Positions 1 to 8,969 of a stretch of 64,000 nucleotides of DNA are shown in pieces (position 1 is the stretch's first letter; the number at the start of each line of letters is the position of its first letter). Position numbers and translations under genes: made by a program. The stretch spans positions 1,116,001 to 1,180,000 of the forward strand of contig CP103804.1 in the NCBI GenBank assembly GCA_024919175.1, written 5' to 3'. Source of the DNA: Clostridioides difficile. GTDB taxonomy: Bacteria; Bacillota; Clostridia; Peptostreptococcales; Peptostreptococcaceae. The notes beneath the pieces were generated by a model, which saw only the letters and a program-made list of their open reading frames with translations, made no database searches and had not been told where the DNA came from.

Positions 1-2
1 TA

Positions 3-248
3 GTTAATCATTCAGAAGAAAAATCAGGCATTATAGTACCACCTAAAGGGAAATTTTTCTTTGGAGCAGTTGTAGTTGGTGAACATGGTCAGATTGTTAT
101 TCCAAAAGAAGCAAGAGATATATTCAATATAAACGCAGGAGATAAATTATTGATACTTGGAGATGAAGAAAGAGGATTAGGAATTGTTCACCAACGTGAT
201 TTGATAAATTTTATAGGTCATATGGGAGTAATAAGTAAAGAAGAGTGA
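3..248 (+). CDS. AbrB/SpoVT-type transcriptional regulator, C-terminal part (cut by window edge)
   Basis: Only the last 81 residues are present; the frame is open to the window edge. It contains a swapped-hairpin AbrB-like stretch (GEHGQIVIPKEARDIF, then INAGDKLLILGDEERGLGI). This is the pattern of AbrB/MazE/SpoVT DNA-binding domains, in which a short beta-hairpin dimer contacts DNA. Such proteins are transition-state or growth-phase regulators, or antitoxins. It ends 32 bases before the glycosyltransferase gene on the same strand, so the two may be co-transcribed. The N-terminus and any extra domain cannot be seen. The family is fairly sure; the target is unknown. Confidence 0.75.
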   Translation, partial: VNHSEEKSGIIVPPKGKFFFGAVVVGEHGQIVIPKEARDIFNINAGDKLLILGDEERGLGIVHQRDLINFIGHMGVISKEE

Positions 249-280
249 TTTTCAAAAAACTATAAAAGGATGAATGAGAT

Positions 281-1468
281 ATGGATAAAATAGTATTTTT
301 TAGTATTCCTGCATATGGTCATACCAATCCTACAATTGAAGTAGTTCGTGAATTGGTAGATAGAGGGAATGAAGTATTGTATTATTCTTTTAATGAATTT
401 AAAGATAAAATTGAAGGTACTGGAGCAAAATTTGTTTGTTGTGATAAATATCTTCCAGAATTACGTCCTGGAGATGAGAAAAAAATTGGTAAGGATTTTG
501 CAGGATTAATTGAGATGATAGTAGACACCTCTATATCTTTAGATGAAAAAGTTTGTAGAGAACTTAAGGACTTTAATCCAGATTGTATTGTATCAGATTC
601 ATTAAGTTTTTGGGGAAAATTATTTGCACAAAAACTTGATATTTCATATATATGCTCTACAACAACTTTTGCTATTAATAAATATACAGCAAAGATGATG
701 AAACAAAGTTTTAAGGAAATCATATGTATGGTTTTTGGCATGAGACGTATTAATAAAAAAATAAAGCTTTTACAAAGAAAAGGATATGAGATAAAAAACT
801 TTATTTCTATAGTTTCTAATGACAATGATACAAATACTATTGTATATACATCAAAAGAATTCCAGCCAATGGTAGAAACTTTTTCTAGTAAATATTCATT
901 TGTAGGTCCATCAGTATCAAAGGTGATTGTTAAACCTAAAGAGAGAAATAAAAAATTAATATATATTTCACTTGGTACAATTAATAATAAAAATATTAAC
1001 TTTTATGAAAATTGTATAAATGCATTTAAAGATTTTGATGTTGATGTAATTATGTCTGTTGGTAGAAATACTGATATTAAAAGTTTAGGACATATACCAA
1101 GTAATTTCGAAGTTAAAAATAGTGTCGAACAGATTGTGATACTTCAAGAAGCTGATGTGTTTATTACTCATTGTGGGATGAATAGTGTTAATGAAAGTTT
1201 ATATTATGGAGTACCAATGGTATTATTTCCACAACATTCAGAGCAGAGAATGGTAGCTAATAGAGTTATTCATTTAGGTGCAGGAATTATGTTAAAAGAA
1301 AATAAGCCAGAAGATATTAAAGATGAAGTATTTCAAGTTATGAATGACAATGAATACAAAGAAAATGCAGTTAAACTATCAAAAAGCTTTTATAATGCAG
1401 GAGGTTCAAAAAAAGCAGCAGATGTAATATTACAGGTTATATGTGATAGTAGACAAATTAAAATATAG
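281..1468 (+). CDS. UDP-glycosyltransferase, MGT family (GT1-like)
   Basis: 395 residues, the usual length for bacterial MGT/YjiC-type glycosyltransferases, which move a sugar from a nucleotide-sugar to a small hydrophobic acceptor such as a macrolide, flavonoid or lipid. The N-terminal half starts with a Rossmann strand and acceptor-site pattern (FFSIPAYGHTNPTIEVVREL). The C-terminal half has the donor-binding motif (ITHCGMNSVNESLYYGVPMV, then FPQHSEQ) with the expected His and Gln. No signal peptide or membrane segment, so cytosolic. A weak AGGA lies upstream of the ATG. It follows an AbrB-type regulator closely. The acceptor cannot be told from sequence; self-resistance by glycosylation or glycolipid synthesis are both possible. 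Confidence 0.85.
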   Translation: MDKIVFFSIPAYGHTNPTIEVVRELVDRGNEVLYYSFNEFKDKIEGTGAKFVCCDKYLPELRPGDEKKIGKDFAGLIEMIVDTSISLDEKVCRELKDFNPDCIVSDSLSFWGKLFAQKLDISYICSTTTFAINKYTAKMMKQSFKEIICMVFGMRRINKKIKLLQRKGYEIKNFISIVSNDNDTNTIVYTSKEFQPMVETFSSKYSFVGPSVSKVIVKPKERNKKLIYISLGTINNKNINFYENCINAFKDFDVDVIMSVGRNTDIKSLGHIPSNFEVKNSVEQIVILQEADVFITHCGMNSVNESLYYGVPMVLFPQHSEQRMVANRVIHLGAGIMLKENKPEDIKDEVFQVMNDNEYKENAVKLSKSFYNAGGSKKAADVILQVICDSRQIKI

Positions 1469-1573
1469 TAAGTTGGTTAAAAATGGCAAATACATACATG
1501 CCACTTAATAAAAATACTGACAGTGGGGTCTCTTAACCTACCAGTTGGAGCAGATATATTGATACTAAATATG

Positions 1574-1617
1574 AAGGATGTTATATTTTAATAAAAAAAG
1601 ATAACATTCTTTTTTTG
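1574..1617 (+). terminator. Rho-independent terminator after the glycosyltransferase
   Basis: An 11-base stem (1574-1584 with 1601-1611, containing ATGTTAT/ATAACAT) is followed by a T-run. It lies between the glycosyltransferase and the small DUF3139-like gene. No gene is recognised in the about 100 bases before it, although a short open stretch ends there. Confidence 0.75.
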
Positions 1618-1660
1618 TGCATTATAGTAACTTTTAAACAATAAATTAAGGAGGATTAAC

Positions 1661-2065
1661 ATGAAAAAATATAAAGTTATTTTAGGAGTATTAATTATAA
1701 GTATTATAAGCGCAACAGGGTTTGTTGTATATAAAAACTATATTAAGCCATGGAAGGATGCTGAAACATATATTGATAAGTATATGGTAAAGCAAGATAT
1801 TTCAGAAGATAATATACAGAGTATTACAAAAGAAAAAGCAAAGAAAGCAAGTTACAAAGGAATACTATACAGAGTATATTACAAAGATGACCCTCAATAT
1901 GAATATCAATATTTTTATAGTGATGATTATTATGCTCTATATGTAAATAAAGTAATGTTACAAGTTTATGATATGGAAAATAATAATAAACTTTTAAGAA
2001 GCAGTGAAGAATTAAAAGGTGTGAAGCATCCACCGATTTATCTTAAATATAAGCTGGATAAATAG
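1661..2065 (+). CDS. Small membrane-anchored or secreted protein, DUF3139-like
   Basis: 134 residues. Residues 4-26 are one hydrophobic segment after a Lys-rich start (MKKYK), so it is either anchored by an N-terminal helix or exported. The rest is rich in Tyr, Lys and Asp, with a YKGILYRVYYKDDP stretch resembling the DUF3139 family of small Firmicute membrane proteins of unknown function. A strong AAGGAGGA site precedes the ATG. It stands alone between a terminator and the two-component genes. Such proteins are often found near ABC exporters and quorum-type regulators, which fits the next operon but proves nothing. Function unknown. Confidence 0.6.
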   Translation: MKKYKVILGVLIISIISATGFVVYKNYIKPWKDAETYIDKYMVKQDISEDNIQSITKEKAKKASYKGILYRVYYKDDPQYEYQYFYSDDYYALYVNKVMLQVYDMENNNKLLRSSEELKGVKHPPIYLKYKLDK

Positions 2066-2368
2066 TTTATGACAAATATGTAAGTAGATAAAAATAGTGG
2101 TATGATTGCTTTATTTATATTTAAGCTGATGAAGCCTATAGAAGTTTATATATTAAATATATAGAATATAATTTTATAATTTGCTAAAATAGATAAAAGT
2201 ATATATTAGAAAAGGTTGATTTATGAAAAATAGATACATAACATTATATTATATATTAAAAAGTATCCCGAATAAAAGTAATATAGAATATGAATCTTCT
2301 ATAATAACTCATGAATGATTATACTTTAAAAATAAAGTATGTAATGAGATAAGAAGATTAAAATTAAT

Positions 2369-2408
2369 TTTAGTTTTATTAGGAATAATTAAGAATTTAA
2401 GTATATAG
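2369..2408 (+). promoter_or_regulatory. Repeat-containing promoter of the LytTR operon (copy A)
   Basis: TTTAGTT (2369), ATTAGGA (2378) and ATTAAGA (2388) are spaced 9 and 10 bases, with a further TTTAAGT at 2396 and a TATATA-type -10 at 2402. The same triple repeat recurs at 8443, 8666 and 8883. It lies within the 364-base gap 2066-2429, which holds no other clear feature. Its place just before a LytTR regulator suggests autoregulation; that is inference. Confidence 0.5.
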
Positions 2409-2429
2409 ATGTATATGAGGTGGAATTAG

Positions 2430-3140
2430 TTGATAAAAATAGCAATATGTGAAGATGAAAGAGAGCAGCAAGAGTTGCTTAAAACATATATAAATCAAAT
2501 ATTTGAGGTATTATCTGTTAAATGTATATTGGAAGTATTTAATTCAGGGGAAGAATTACTTGAAAGCTATTCAAAAGATACTGATATACTTTTATTAGAT
2601 ATACAAATGGGACAAATTAATGGAATGGACACTGCAAGAAAAGTTAGAGTACTGGATGACAAAGTAGAAATTATATTTATTACAGCATTAATAGAATATG
2701 CACTAGAAGGTTATGAGGTAAGGGCTTATAGATACTTAATAAAACCAGTAAAGTATGAGAATTTAAGAGAAAATATAATAAATTGTATAAAAGAAGTGGA
2801 CATAAAAAATAAATATATTATGGTAAAAGCACAAGGGAGTCAAACTAAATTAAATATAAATGAAATAACATATATAGAAGTGCAAAAAGAAACTATAACT
2901 ATACATACTTTAAATGAAGTTTATAAAATAAATGGTACAATTAGTAATCTTGAAAAGGAAATAGATTGTAGTAGATTTTTTAGATGTCATAAAAGTTTTT
3001 TAGTTAATTTAGAGCATGTGAAAAGTATAAAACAGTATGTTGCTATACTTGAAAACAGCAAAGAAGTACCTGTTAGTAGGTATAGGTTTAAGGAGACAAA
3101 AGATAAATTTTTTGATTTAATAGAGGAGAAATTATGTTAG
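2430..3140 (+). CDS. Response regulator, receiver plus LytTR DNA-binding domain (AgrA/VirR type)
   Basis: 236 residues. The receiver domain spans about 1-120, with acidic pocket E8/D9 and phospho-acceptor D57 (DILLLDIQMG). The LytTR domain spans about 133-232 (ITYIEVQKETITIHT, then FFRCHKSFLVNLEHV). LytTR regulators bind pairs of short direct repeats, usually to switch on peptide export, virulence or bacteriocin genes. Start is TTG with GAGGTGG upstream. The kinase gene overlaps its end by 7 bases, giving a translationally coupled pair. It is followed by an ABC transporter, a common arrangement for peptide sensing and export or self-protection. Repeats in its own promoter recur three times downstream of the transporter. 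Confidence 0.9.
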   Translation: MIKIAICEDEREQQELLKTYINQIFEVLSVKCILEVFNSGEELLESYSKDTDILLLDIQMGQINGMDTARKVRVLDDKVEIIFITALIEYALEGYEVRAYRYLIKPVKYENLRENIINCIKEVDIKNKYIMVKAQGSQTKLNINEITYIEVQKETITIHTLNEVYKINGTISNLEKEIDCSRFFRCHKSFLVNLEHVKSIKQYVAILENSKEVPVSRYRFKETKDKFFDLIEEKLC

Positions 3141-4471
3141 ATAGTGTGTATAGTTTAGCTATTGTAAATATGGTAATATTTATAGCTTTATTTTTTATGT
3201 TGATGAAAAAAATTGGTTATATCTATAGATGTAAAACTAATATTCAACTTATATTAATTTTAATATTATCTACAATCTTAATTATAAGAGGTATGCCTTT
3301 TGGAATTGTGCCATTACATGTTTTAATAATAATAATTTTAACATTATCTTTAATTTGTAAAACTACTTATCAGATTGACATAAGAAAAGCTACTATTAAT
3401 TCTGTTATATATAGCTTGTCATATATTTTGATAGAGTGTAGTATCTATTGGATTTTACAGTTCTCATGGAAGTATGTAGGTCATTACATACTTAAAGTGA
3501 ATACTGTAATAAATTTTATTATTATTTTTACAGGTGTTTATTTTTTTGATAGACTACAGAAAATTTATAATAATAAGAAATATTATTTATATATAATTTT
3601 AACAATAACAGTTAATGTAGTTATAGTTTTATTTTTAAATATATCAACTGAAAAAATGGATGATTTATATACAATAGTAACAAAGAATCATATTGAATAT
3701 AGTTATAATATAGATACAATGTATTTTTCACTTTTTATGAAAAATACATTTCCATATATTTTATTTATAGTAAATGTATTATTGATATCTATATTTATAA
3801 ATTCTATAAAATCAGAAAAAGAAAAAATTAAATCAGAATTTGTAAATGAAAAATTAGATATGCAGTATAAATACTATTTTATGGTAAAAGAATCACAAGA
3901 AAAAATGAGACAAGTATACCATGATATGAACAATCATATGAAAAATATAAAATCGCTAAAAAACAGTAGCGAAGACGTAAATAAATATATTAATAATATA
4001 GAAGATGAAGTAAAAAATACTAAAAATATTTATAATACAGGAAATGTACTATTAGATATTATCTTGTATGAAAAAAGTAAATTATGCATGGAGAATAATA
4101 TAGATTTTAATGCTGGTATAAATTTTAGTAAATGTGAATTTATAGAAATGATTGATGTAAGTTGTATATTTTCAAATTTAATAGATAATGCAATTGAAGC
4201 ATGCAATAGAATTGATGACAATAATATAGAAAAATATATAACTATAAAAAGCACTTTTATAAAAGGGTATTATATAATCAGATATGAAAACAGCAAAATA
4301 AATAAGGTAATAATTAAAAATAATAAGATTTTTACTTCTAAAAAAGATAAATTCCTTCATGGAATAGGTATTGACAGCATAAAATCTTCAATAAAAAAAT
4401 ACAATGGAGAATTAAAAATTAAGGATAGTGAGTATAAATTTATAGTTACTGCTCATATACCAGTTGAATAA
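3134..4471 (+). CDS. GHKL sensor histidine kinase (AgrC-like, HPK10)
   Basis: 445 residues. About six hydrophobic segments fill residues 1-225, then a coiled linker, the phospho-acceptor region with H263 (VYHDMNNHMKNI), and a GHKL ATPase domain with N-box (FSNLIDNAIEAC) and a glycine motif (HGIGIDSIKSS). The HDxNNH box and polytopic sensor mark the AgrC/ComD-type kinases that sense peptides at the membrane. Partner of the LytTR regulator whose gene it overlaps by 7 bases. No agrB/agrD-like gene is seen next to it, so the signal may be an external peptide or a substrate of the transporter that follows. Confidence 0.88.
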   Translation: MLDSVYSLAIVNMVIFIALFFMLMKKIGYIYRCKTNIQLILILILSTILIIRGMPFGIVPLHVLIIIILTLSLICKTTYQIDIRKATINSVIYSLSYILIECSIYWILQFSWKYVGHYILKVNTVINFIIIFTGVYFFDRLQKIYNNKKYYLYIILTITVNVVIVLFLNISTEKMDDLYTIVTKNHIEYSYNIDTMYFSLFMKNTFPYILFIVNVLLISIFINSIKSEKEKIKSEFVNEKLDMQYKYYFMVKESQEKMRQVYHDMNNHMKNIKSLKNSSEDVNKYINNIEDEVKNTKNIYNTGNVLLDIILYEKSKLCMENNIDFNAGINFSKCEFIEMIDVSCIFSNLIDNAIEACNRIDDNNIEKYITIKSTFIKGYYIIRYENSKINKVIIKNNKIFTSKKDKFLHGIGIDSIKSSIKKYNGELKIKDSEYKFIVTAHIPVE

Positions 4472-4579
4472 AAATTTAATAGCTTGATTTATTTAAAAAG
4501 CTTATAAGTTAGGATTTCATATGCTAGTTGGCGGTGAAAAAATACCACTTGTCGGTCTTATCTTGAATTAAAATTTTAG

Positions 4580-4615
4580 AAATGTTACCTTTACAAAAAA
4601 GGTAGCATTTTTTTA
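4580..4615 (+). terminator. Terminator between the two-component genes and the ABC genes
   Basis: A 12-base stem (4580-4591 with 4599-4610, AAATGTTACC/GGTAGCATTT with one G-U) is followed by seven T. It lies 37 bases before the first permease, so kinase transcription is expected to stop here, or to be attenuated. Confidence 0.8.
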
Positions 4616-4651
4616 TACAAGGATTTAATACAAGAAGAAGGAGGTAAAATT

Positions 4652-5857
4652 TTGACTACATTTAAACTAGCAATTTCTTATATGAAAAGACAAAAAGGGA
4701 AAACAATAGCACTATTATCATGTATAGCTCTTGCTGTAATGCTTATTTTTTCTATGATTGTGATTAGGGATTCTGGATATGATTCTCAAATAAGAGAGGC
4801 GAAGGATTTACATGGTGATTATCACATATGGTTTGAGGGGCTTGAAAAGGACAAAACACAAGACCTTACAAATGAAGAAGTTATATCAAAGTCAAACACT
4901 TCAAAAGAGTTATGCGAAGTCGTAGATAAAGAAAGTGGTGTTAAGCTTTATTTAAATTCATTTGACAAAGGTTTTATAAATTCTTTGGGATATAAAATAG
5001 ATGGAAGAGAGCCTATAAAAGATGGAGAAATAGTAATAGAAAAAGAAGCTGCAAGACAAATGGAGATATCTAACCCATTAAACAAAAATATAGATTTGAT
5101 GCTTTTAAATAAGTATATTGATGACAATGAAATTAACCATATGGATAGTGCAAATAAAACATTCAAAGTTGTTGGCGTGATAGAAAAACCAGATAAATAT
5201 TATGATAAATCTAGGTATAGTATTACACTTCGAGCTTTTGTGTATAAAGACTCCAATTTACCAATAAAAATAAAAGATACATATAATGGAACAATTTACC
5301 TTAAATCAGAGAAAAATATACCTCAATTTATAACTAAGATGACAAAAAAGATAGATACCAATATCTTCAATCTGCACGAAAATGGTGAGGTTGATTTAGC
5401 AAAGAATCAAAGACAAAATTCAAAATTCAGCAAAGAAAATATTATAAATTCAGTGCTTTTAGTTATTGTATCAACTATTGTGATATACAATATTTTTAAT
5501 ATTATTTTTCAGGATATGACTAGTCAAATAGGTCTTATGAAATCTATTGGTATGTCGAATAAGAAAGTAAGAAACATGCTTATTATTATGAGCTTTATTT
5601 ATATAATTTTAGGGACTCTATTAGGAATAGTATTTGGAATGATTTTTTCATATGCTGGTTTAAGAGTAGTGTATGGATACAGCTCTATGCTAACAATACA
5701 AATGTCTAGTATAATATGTTCTTTTGCAGTTTCAATCATATCAGTATTTATTTCTAGCTTTATAGTAATTAAAAAATCCAGCAAAATGTCTATAATTGAG
5801 GCTATAAGGTCAAGTGATAAGTATGAAAAAAATCAAAAAACAACAATAAAAAGATAG
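4652..5857 (+). CDS. ABC transporter permease, FtsX/MacB type (first of two)
   Basis: 401 residues. One N-terminal membrane helix (about 17-38), a large extracytoplasmic domain (about 40-265), then three C-terminal helices with the FtsX pattern (QDMTSQIGLMKSIGMSNKKV in the cytosolic loop). This is the half-permease layout of MacB/LolC-type mechanotransmission transporters that export peptides or remove antimicrobials from the membrane. TTG start with a strong AAGGAGG. The second permease begins 29 bases downstream and the ATPase follows, giving a complete one-ATPase, two-permease exporter. Regulation by the upstream LytTR pair is inferred from position. Confidence 0.85.
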   Translation: MTTFKLAISYMKRQKGKTIALLSCIALAVMLIFSMIVIRDSGYDSQIREAKDLHGDYHIWFEGLEKDKTQDLTNEEVISKSNTSKELCEVVDKESGVKLYLNSFDKGFINSLGYKIDGREPIKDGEIVIEKEAARQMEISNPLNKNIDLMLLNKYIDDNEINHMDSANKTFKVVGVIEKPDKYYDKSRYSITLRAFVYKDSNLPIKIKDTYNGTIYLKSEKNIPQFITKMTKKIDTNIFNLHENGEVDLAKNQRQNSKFSKENIINSVLLVIVSTIVIYNIFNIIFQDMTSQIGLMKSIGMSNKKVRNMLIIMSFIYIILGTLLGIVFGMIFSYAGLRVVYGYSSMLTIQMSSIICSFAVSIISVFISSFIVIKKSSKMSIIEAIRSSDKYEKNQKTTIKR

Positions 5858-5886
5858 ATGAAAAAAGTAGAAATTTACTTATAAGT

Positions 5887-7218
5887 ATGGCAACTAGAAA
5901 TTTATGGAGAAATAAACCTAGAACAATATTAACAATATTAGCAATTACATTGGTTGGAATAATGTTTATCTTAAATTTAGGTGCTAAAAGTTTGTTAAAA
6001 AAGAATATGGAAGAGGGGATAACAGGTGGTTCATGGTCAATGTCATATGGAAGTGTTGATAAAACTGTTGAGGGAGATTCTAGAGGTTCAGAATCTTTAT
6101 TTTATAAATTAGACAATAATTTAATACAAAAAGTGAAAGATATGAAAGGCATAAGGTATGTAGAACCACATTTTTATAATCATCGTGGCCATATTTTACT
6201 TTCTAAAGATAAGTTATCAAAAGCTTATCAAGATGAATTAGACAGAAAAAATTCCTCCTATCAAGAGGAACATAACAATGAATATCCACTTTTGATAAGA
6301 GGATATAGTGATGATATGTTAAAGCAAAGGCAAGAGTTTATTGAAAAAGGGGAAAATATACTAAGTCCTACATCGGGCAAGTACAAGAAAGTCATCTTAG
6401 TTAACAATACGAATTCGCAAGTTACACATTCTTTTGATGCAAAGATAATTGATGATGTGAAAATAGGAGATATTGTAGAGATAAAACTACCTGTATATAG
6501 AGATAGTATTGAAAAATATGAAAACTTTAAGGTAGAAGTTGGTGCTATCATGAAAGAATCATATGCAGCAGGTCAGGATGGGAATACACAGGCTCAAGGA
6601 GCTCAAATAATATTTAGAGAAAATGATTATAAAAAATTAACAGGTCAAAAAGAATATAATAAGCTTTTCGTCACAGCTGAAAAGAGACAATTATATTCTG
6701 TAGAAAGAAGATTAGAAGAAATAACTAAGAATTATGGAACTACTGAAATCAATGGAAAAGGAGAAGAACTGAAACTTATTGGAATGCAACAAAGTTCAGA
6801 AGAAAGGCTTTCTGTAATATATCAGTTTTTAACTATATTAATACTTGCGGTGAATCTTATTTTCATTATGAGAAGTAATATTATTACAAGAAGAAGAGAG
6901 TTGTCGACTTTAAGAGCAATTGGTATGAGTATAAAAAGTATTAAAAAGATTCTAATTATTGAAAGTCAACTATATGGAATGGTAGCGTCCATAATAGGTG
7001 CTGTGAGTGCAACAGTTTATCATAATTATGGTCTGGCTAAAACGAACAAAGTTCTTTTAGAAGGTGGATATACTAGGACAATAGAACCCAATATTCCCTT
7101 TACTCAAATAATTATACTATTTGCAATTTTTATTGTTATGGGATTTATTTCTATATATGTATCGAAAGATAAGATAGAAAGGACAACAATAACAGAAGGA
7201 ATTTCACAAAATAATTAA
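5887..7218 (+). CDS. ABC transporter permease, FtsX/MacB type (second of two)
   Basis: 443 residues with the same plan as the preceding permease: one N-terminal helix (about 12-33), an extracytoplasmic domain with many charged residues (about 35-310), then three helices with FtsX loop (SNIITRRRELSTLRAIGMSI). No good Shine-Dalgarno site precedes the ATG and the gap to the previous gene is only 29 bases, so translation is probably coupled. The two permeases presumably form a heterodimer with the ATPase that follows. Substrate unknown; antimicrobial-peptide export or immunity is the usual job in such operons. Confidence 0.83.
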   Translation: MATRNLWRNKPRTILTILAITLVGIMFILNLGAKSLLKKNMEEGITGGSWSMSYGSVDKTVEGDSRGSESLFYKLDNNLIQKVKDMKGIRYVEPHFYNHRGHILLSKDKLSKAYQDELDRKNSSYQEEHNNEYPLLIRGYSDDMLKQRQEFIEKGENILSPTSGKYKKVILVNNTNSQVTHSFDAKIIDDVKIGDIVEIKLPVYRDSIEKYENFKVEVGAIMKESYAAGQDGNTQAQGAQIIFRENDYKKLTGQKEYNKLFVTAEKRQLYSVERRLEEITKNYGTTEINGKGEELKLIGMQQSSEERLSVIYQFLTILILAVNLIFIMRSNIITRRRELSTLRAIGMSIKSIKKILIIESQLYGMVASIIGAVSATVYHNYGLAKTNKVLLEGGYTRTIEPNIPFTQIIILFAIFIVMGFISIYVSKDKIERTTITEGISQNN

Positions 7219-7289
7219 GGCTGTGGAACTATAAGATAAAATGCAATATTATTAATGGGATTTCAATAAGAAGAATGGAGAATAGCATT

Positions 7290-7952
7290 ATGAAGAAATT
7301 AATTATAAAAAATATAGAAAAGGTATATGGAAAAGGAGATAATAAAGTATATGCATTAAATGGGATAGATTTAGAAATACAACCTCATAAATTTACAACT
7401 ATAGTTGGGCAAAGTGGATCAGGCAAAAGTACATTACTTCACTGTATGGCAGGGCTTGATAAACCTACATCTGGAAATGTGCTTATGGATGATTTAGATT
7501 TATATACTCTAAATGATGATAAGCTATCAAAGATAAGAAGAGAAACATTTGGATTTATATTTCAAAGCTACAATCTAATACCAGTTATAAATGTTTATGA
7601 TAATATAATACTTCCTATTTCAATTAGTAGAAGAAAAATAGATAAAGATTATATAGGAAATTTAATAATTAAACTAGGTATAGAATCTCAAGTTAATAAA
7701 TTTCCTAATGAATTATCTGGAGGTCAGCAACAAAGGGTAGCAATTGCTAGAGCACTTGCAAATAAACCTTCAATAGTATTTGCGGATGAACCTACTGGAA
7801 ACCTAGATAGTAAGACAACTAATGAAGTTATGAGTCTCCTAAAGTTTTGTGTATATGAGTACAAACAGACATTAGTTATGATAACTCATAATGGAGAAAT
7901 AGCTAATAGTGCAGATACTATTATAAATATTAGTGATGGGAAAATAGTATAA
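7290..7952 (+). CDS. ABC transporter ATPase, LolD/MacB type
   Basis: 220 residues from the preferred start. Walker A (GQSGSGKST), Q-loop, signature (LSGGQQQR), Walker B (IVFADEPTGNLD) and switch His (MITHNG) are all present. The frame is open from an ATG at 7275, but GGAG at 7277-7280 is placed correctly for the ATG at 7290, which would put the first ATG inside the ribosome site. Third gene of the export module with the two FtsX permeases. Order permease-permease-ATPase is the reverse of the usual ATPase-first order. No clear terminator was found after it. Confidence 0.88.
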   Translation: MKKLIIKNIEKVYGKGDNKVYALNGIDLEIQPHKFTTIVGQSGSGKSTLLHCMAGLDKPTSGNVLMDDLDLYTLNDDKLSKIRRETFGFIFQSYNLIPVINVYDNIILPISISRRKIDKDYIGNLIIKLGIESQVNKFPNELSGGQQQRVAIARALANKPSIVFADEPTGNLDSKTTNEVMSLLKFCVYEYKQTLVMITHNGEIANSADTIINISDGKIV

Positions 7953-8338
7953 TTCAATATGATATGCTAGAACATTTTAGCGACCTATTACAAAACTCAG
8001 ATTTTAACAATATAGTTCTTATTAATGAAATAATTTAGATTCATTAGACATGTAAAATAAGATGTGTATTCTCCTACAAATGATGGTAATAAAGAGGTTA
8101 AATCTAATTACTATAATTGGAGGTACACATTTTTGATGTACAGTAAAAGTATTTAATTCTGTAAACTTCCTATTTATTGAAAGCATAGTGAATGTTGATA
8201 ATTAAAATACTAAATATAACAATATGTGAAGAGATTTACATTTTTATATTTCTATTTAATCAAAGACTTATACATATTACTAAATATGATTTAATTATTA
8301 TAAGAGACTATAAATTTGCAATTTATTGTCAGAATATA

Positions 8339-8367
8339 TTGACAAAATTAAAGTTTGAAATTATAAT
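8339..8367 (+). promoter_or_regulatory. Consensus sigma-A promoter
   Basis: TTGACA at 8339-8344 and TATAAT at 8362-8367 are separated by exactly 17 bases. No gene follows for over 600 bases, so the transcript may be a leader of the 9033 operon or a small RNA. A second TTGACA at 8384 with TATACT at 8409 has a 19-base spacer and is weaker. Confidence 0.6.
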
Positions 8368-8442
8368 TTATATCAAGAATAGTTTGACAAAATAAAAACT
8401 AGTGACTTTATACTTTAGTAAATTCATTTTTTTTATTGCTAA

Positions 8443-8470
8443 TTTAAGAATAATTTAGGACTACTATAGA
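8443..8470 (+). promoter_or_regulatory. Repeat-containing promoter (copy B)
   Basis: TTTAAGA (8443) and TTTAGGA (8454) lie 11 bases apart, followed by TACTATAGA as a possible -10. Same motif as at 2369, 8666 and 8883. The upstream third repeat is poor here. Confidence 0.45.
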
Positions 8471-8665
8471 CACATAGTTTATCATTAATTTAATATGATA
8501 GAGAATTGTTATTTCTAGGAATACGATTTCTAAGGTCGATAGATATAGTCTAATTTAAAGGGGGGAGATACTGGCGGATAAAAATTTGTACCTAAAGAAG
8601 ACTCAAAAGAAAGAGCTAAAATAATGTATCTTTTAACAATATTAATGGATATGTTACTAATTCAT

Positions 8666-8704
8666 ATTAGGTATTTTAGGAATAATTTAAGACGTATATA
8701 AAAT
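8666..8704 (+). promoter_or_regulatory. Repeat-containing promoter (copy C)
   Basis: ATTAGGT (8666), TTTAGGA (8675) and TTTAAGA (8686) are spaced 9 and 11 bases, followed by TATAAAAT at 8697-8704. There is no -35 hexamer; the repeats occupy that place. Confidence 0.5.
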
Positions 8705-8882
8705 GTAAATTCTATATCTAATATTTAAATAAATATAAGTCTTCGAATATGTATATTAAAACCTAAGATAGTTGTAGTACAATTCTGCATTTATAAAATA
8801 ATGTAGAAAGTCAGAGATTGAAAAAAGTCTAGTAAATTAATAATTATGGTTAGTATTTAAAAAATAACTCTAGCTATATTTA

Positions 8883-8919
8883 TTTAGGCATTTTAAGAAT
8901 AATTTAAGATGTATAAAAT
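8883..8919 (+). promoter_or_regulatory. Repeat-containing promoter (copy D), probable promoter of the 9033 operon
   Basis: TTTAGGC (8883), TTTAAGA (8892) and TTTAAGA (8903) are spaced 9 and 11 bases, followed by TATAAAAT at 8912-8919. It is the last promoter-like element before the transporter gene at 9033. Confidence 0.5.
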
Positions 8920-8947
8920 GTCATCAAAAAATATCAAGCTATACCAT

Positions 8948-8969
8948 ATGTAGTTAAGAACAACTACAT
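8948..8969. repeat. Perfect inverted repeat in the leader of the transporter gene
   Basis: ATGTAGTT (8948-8955) and AACTACAT (8962-8969) form a hairpin with loop AAGAAC. No T-run follows, so it is not a terminator. A 13-base core (TTAAGAACAACTA, 8954-8966) is repeated exactly in the terminator hairpin at 11824-11836, at the other end of the operon. Operator or mRNA-stabilising role is possible. Confidence 0.5.

Noticed and set aside
1469..1573. Possible small gene or fragment after the glycosyltransferase
   Set aside because: Short open runs exist in two frames but without a ribosome site or a recognisable family.
2430..4471. A full agr quorum system
   Set aside because: No AgrB-type protease or AgrD precursor was found near the LytTR/GHKL pair.
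8192..8395. 67-codon open frame in the long non-coding stretch
   Set aside because: No ribosome site, Ile/Lys-only composition and it overlaps a promoter; likely chance.
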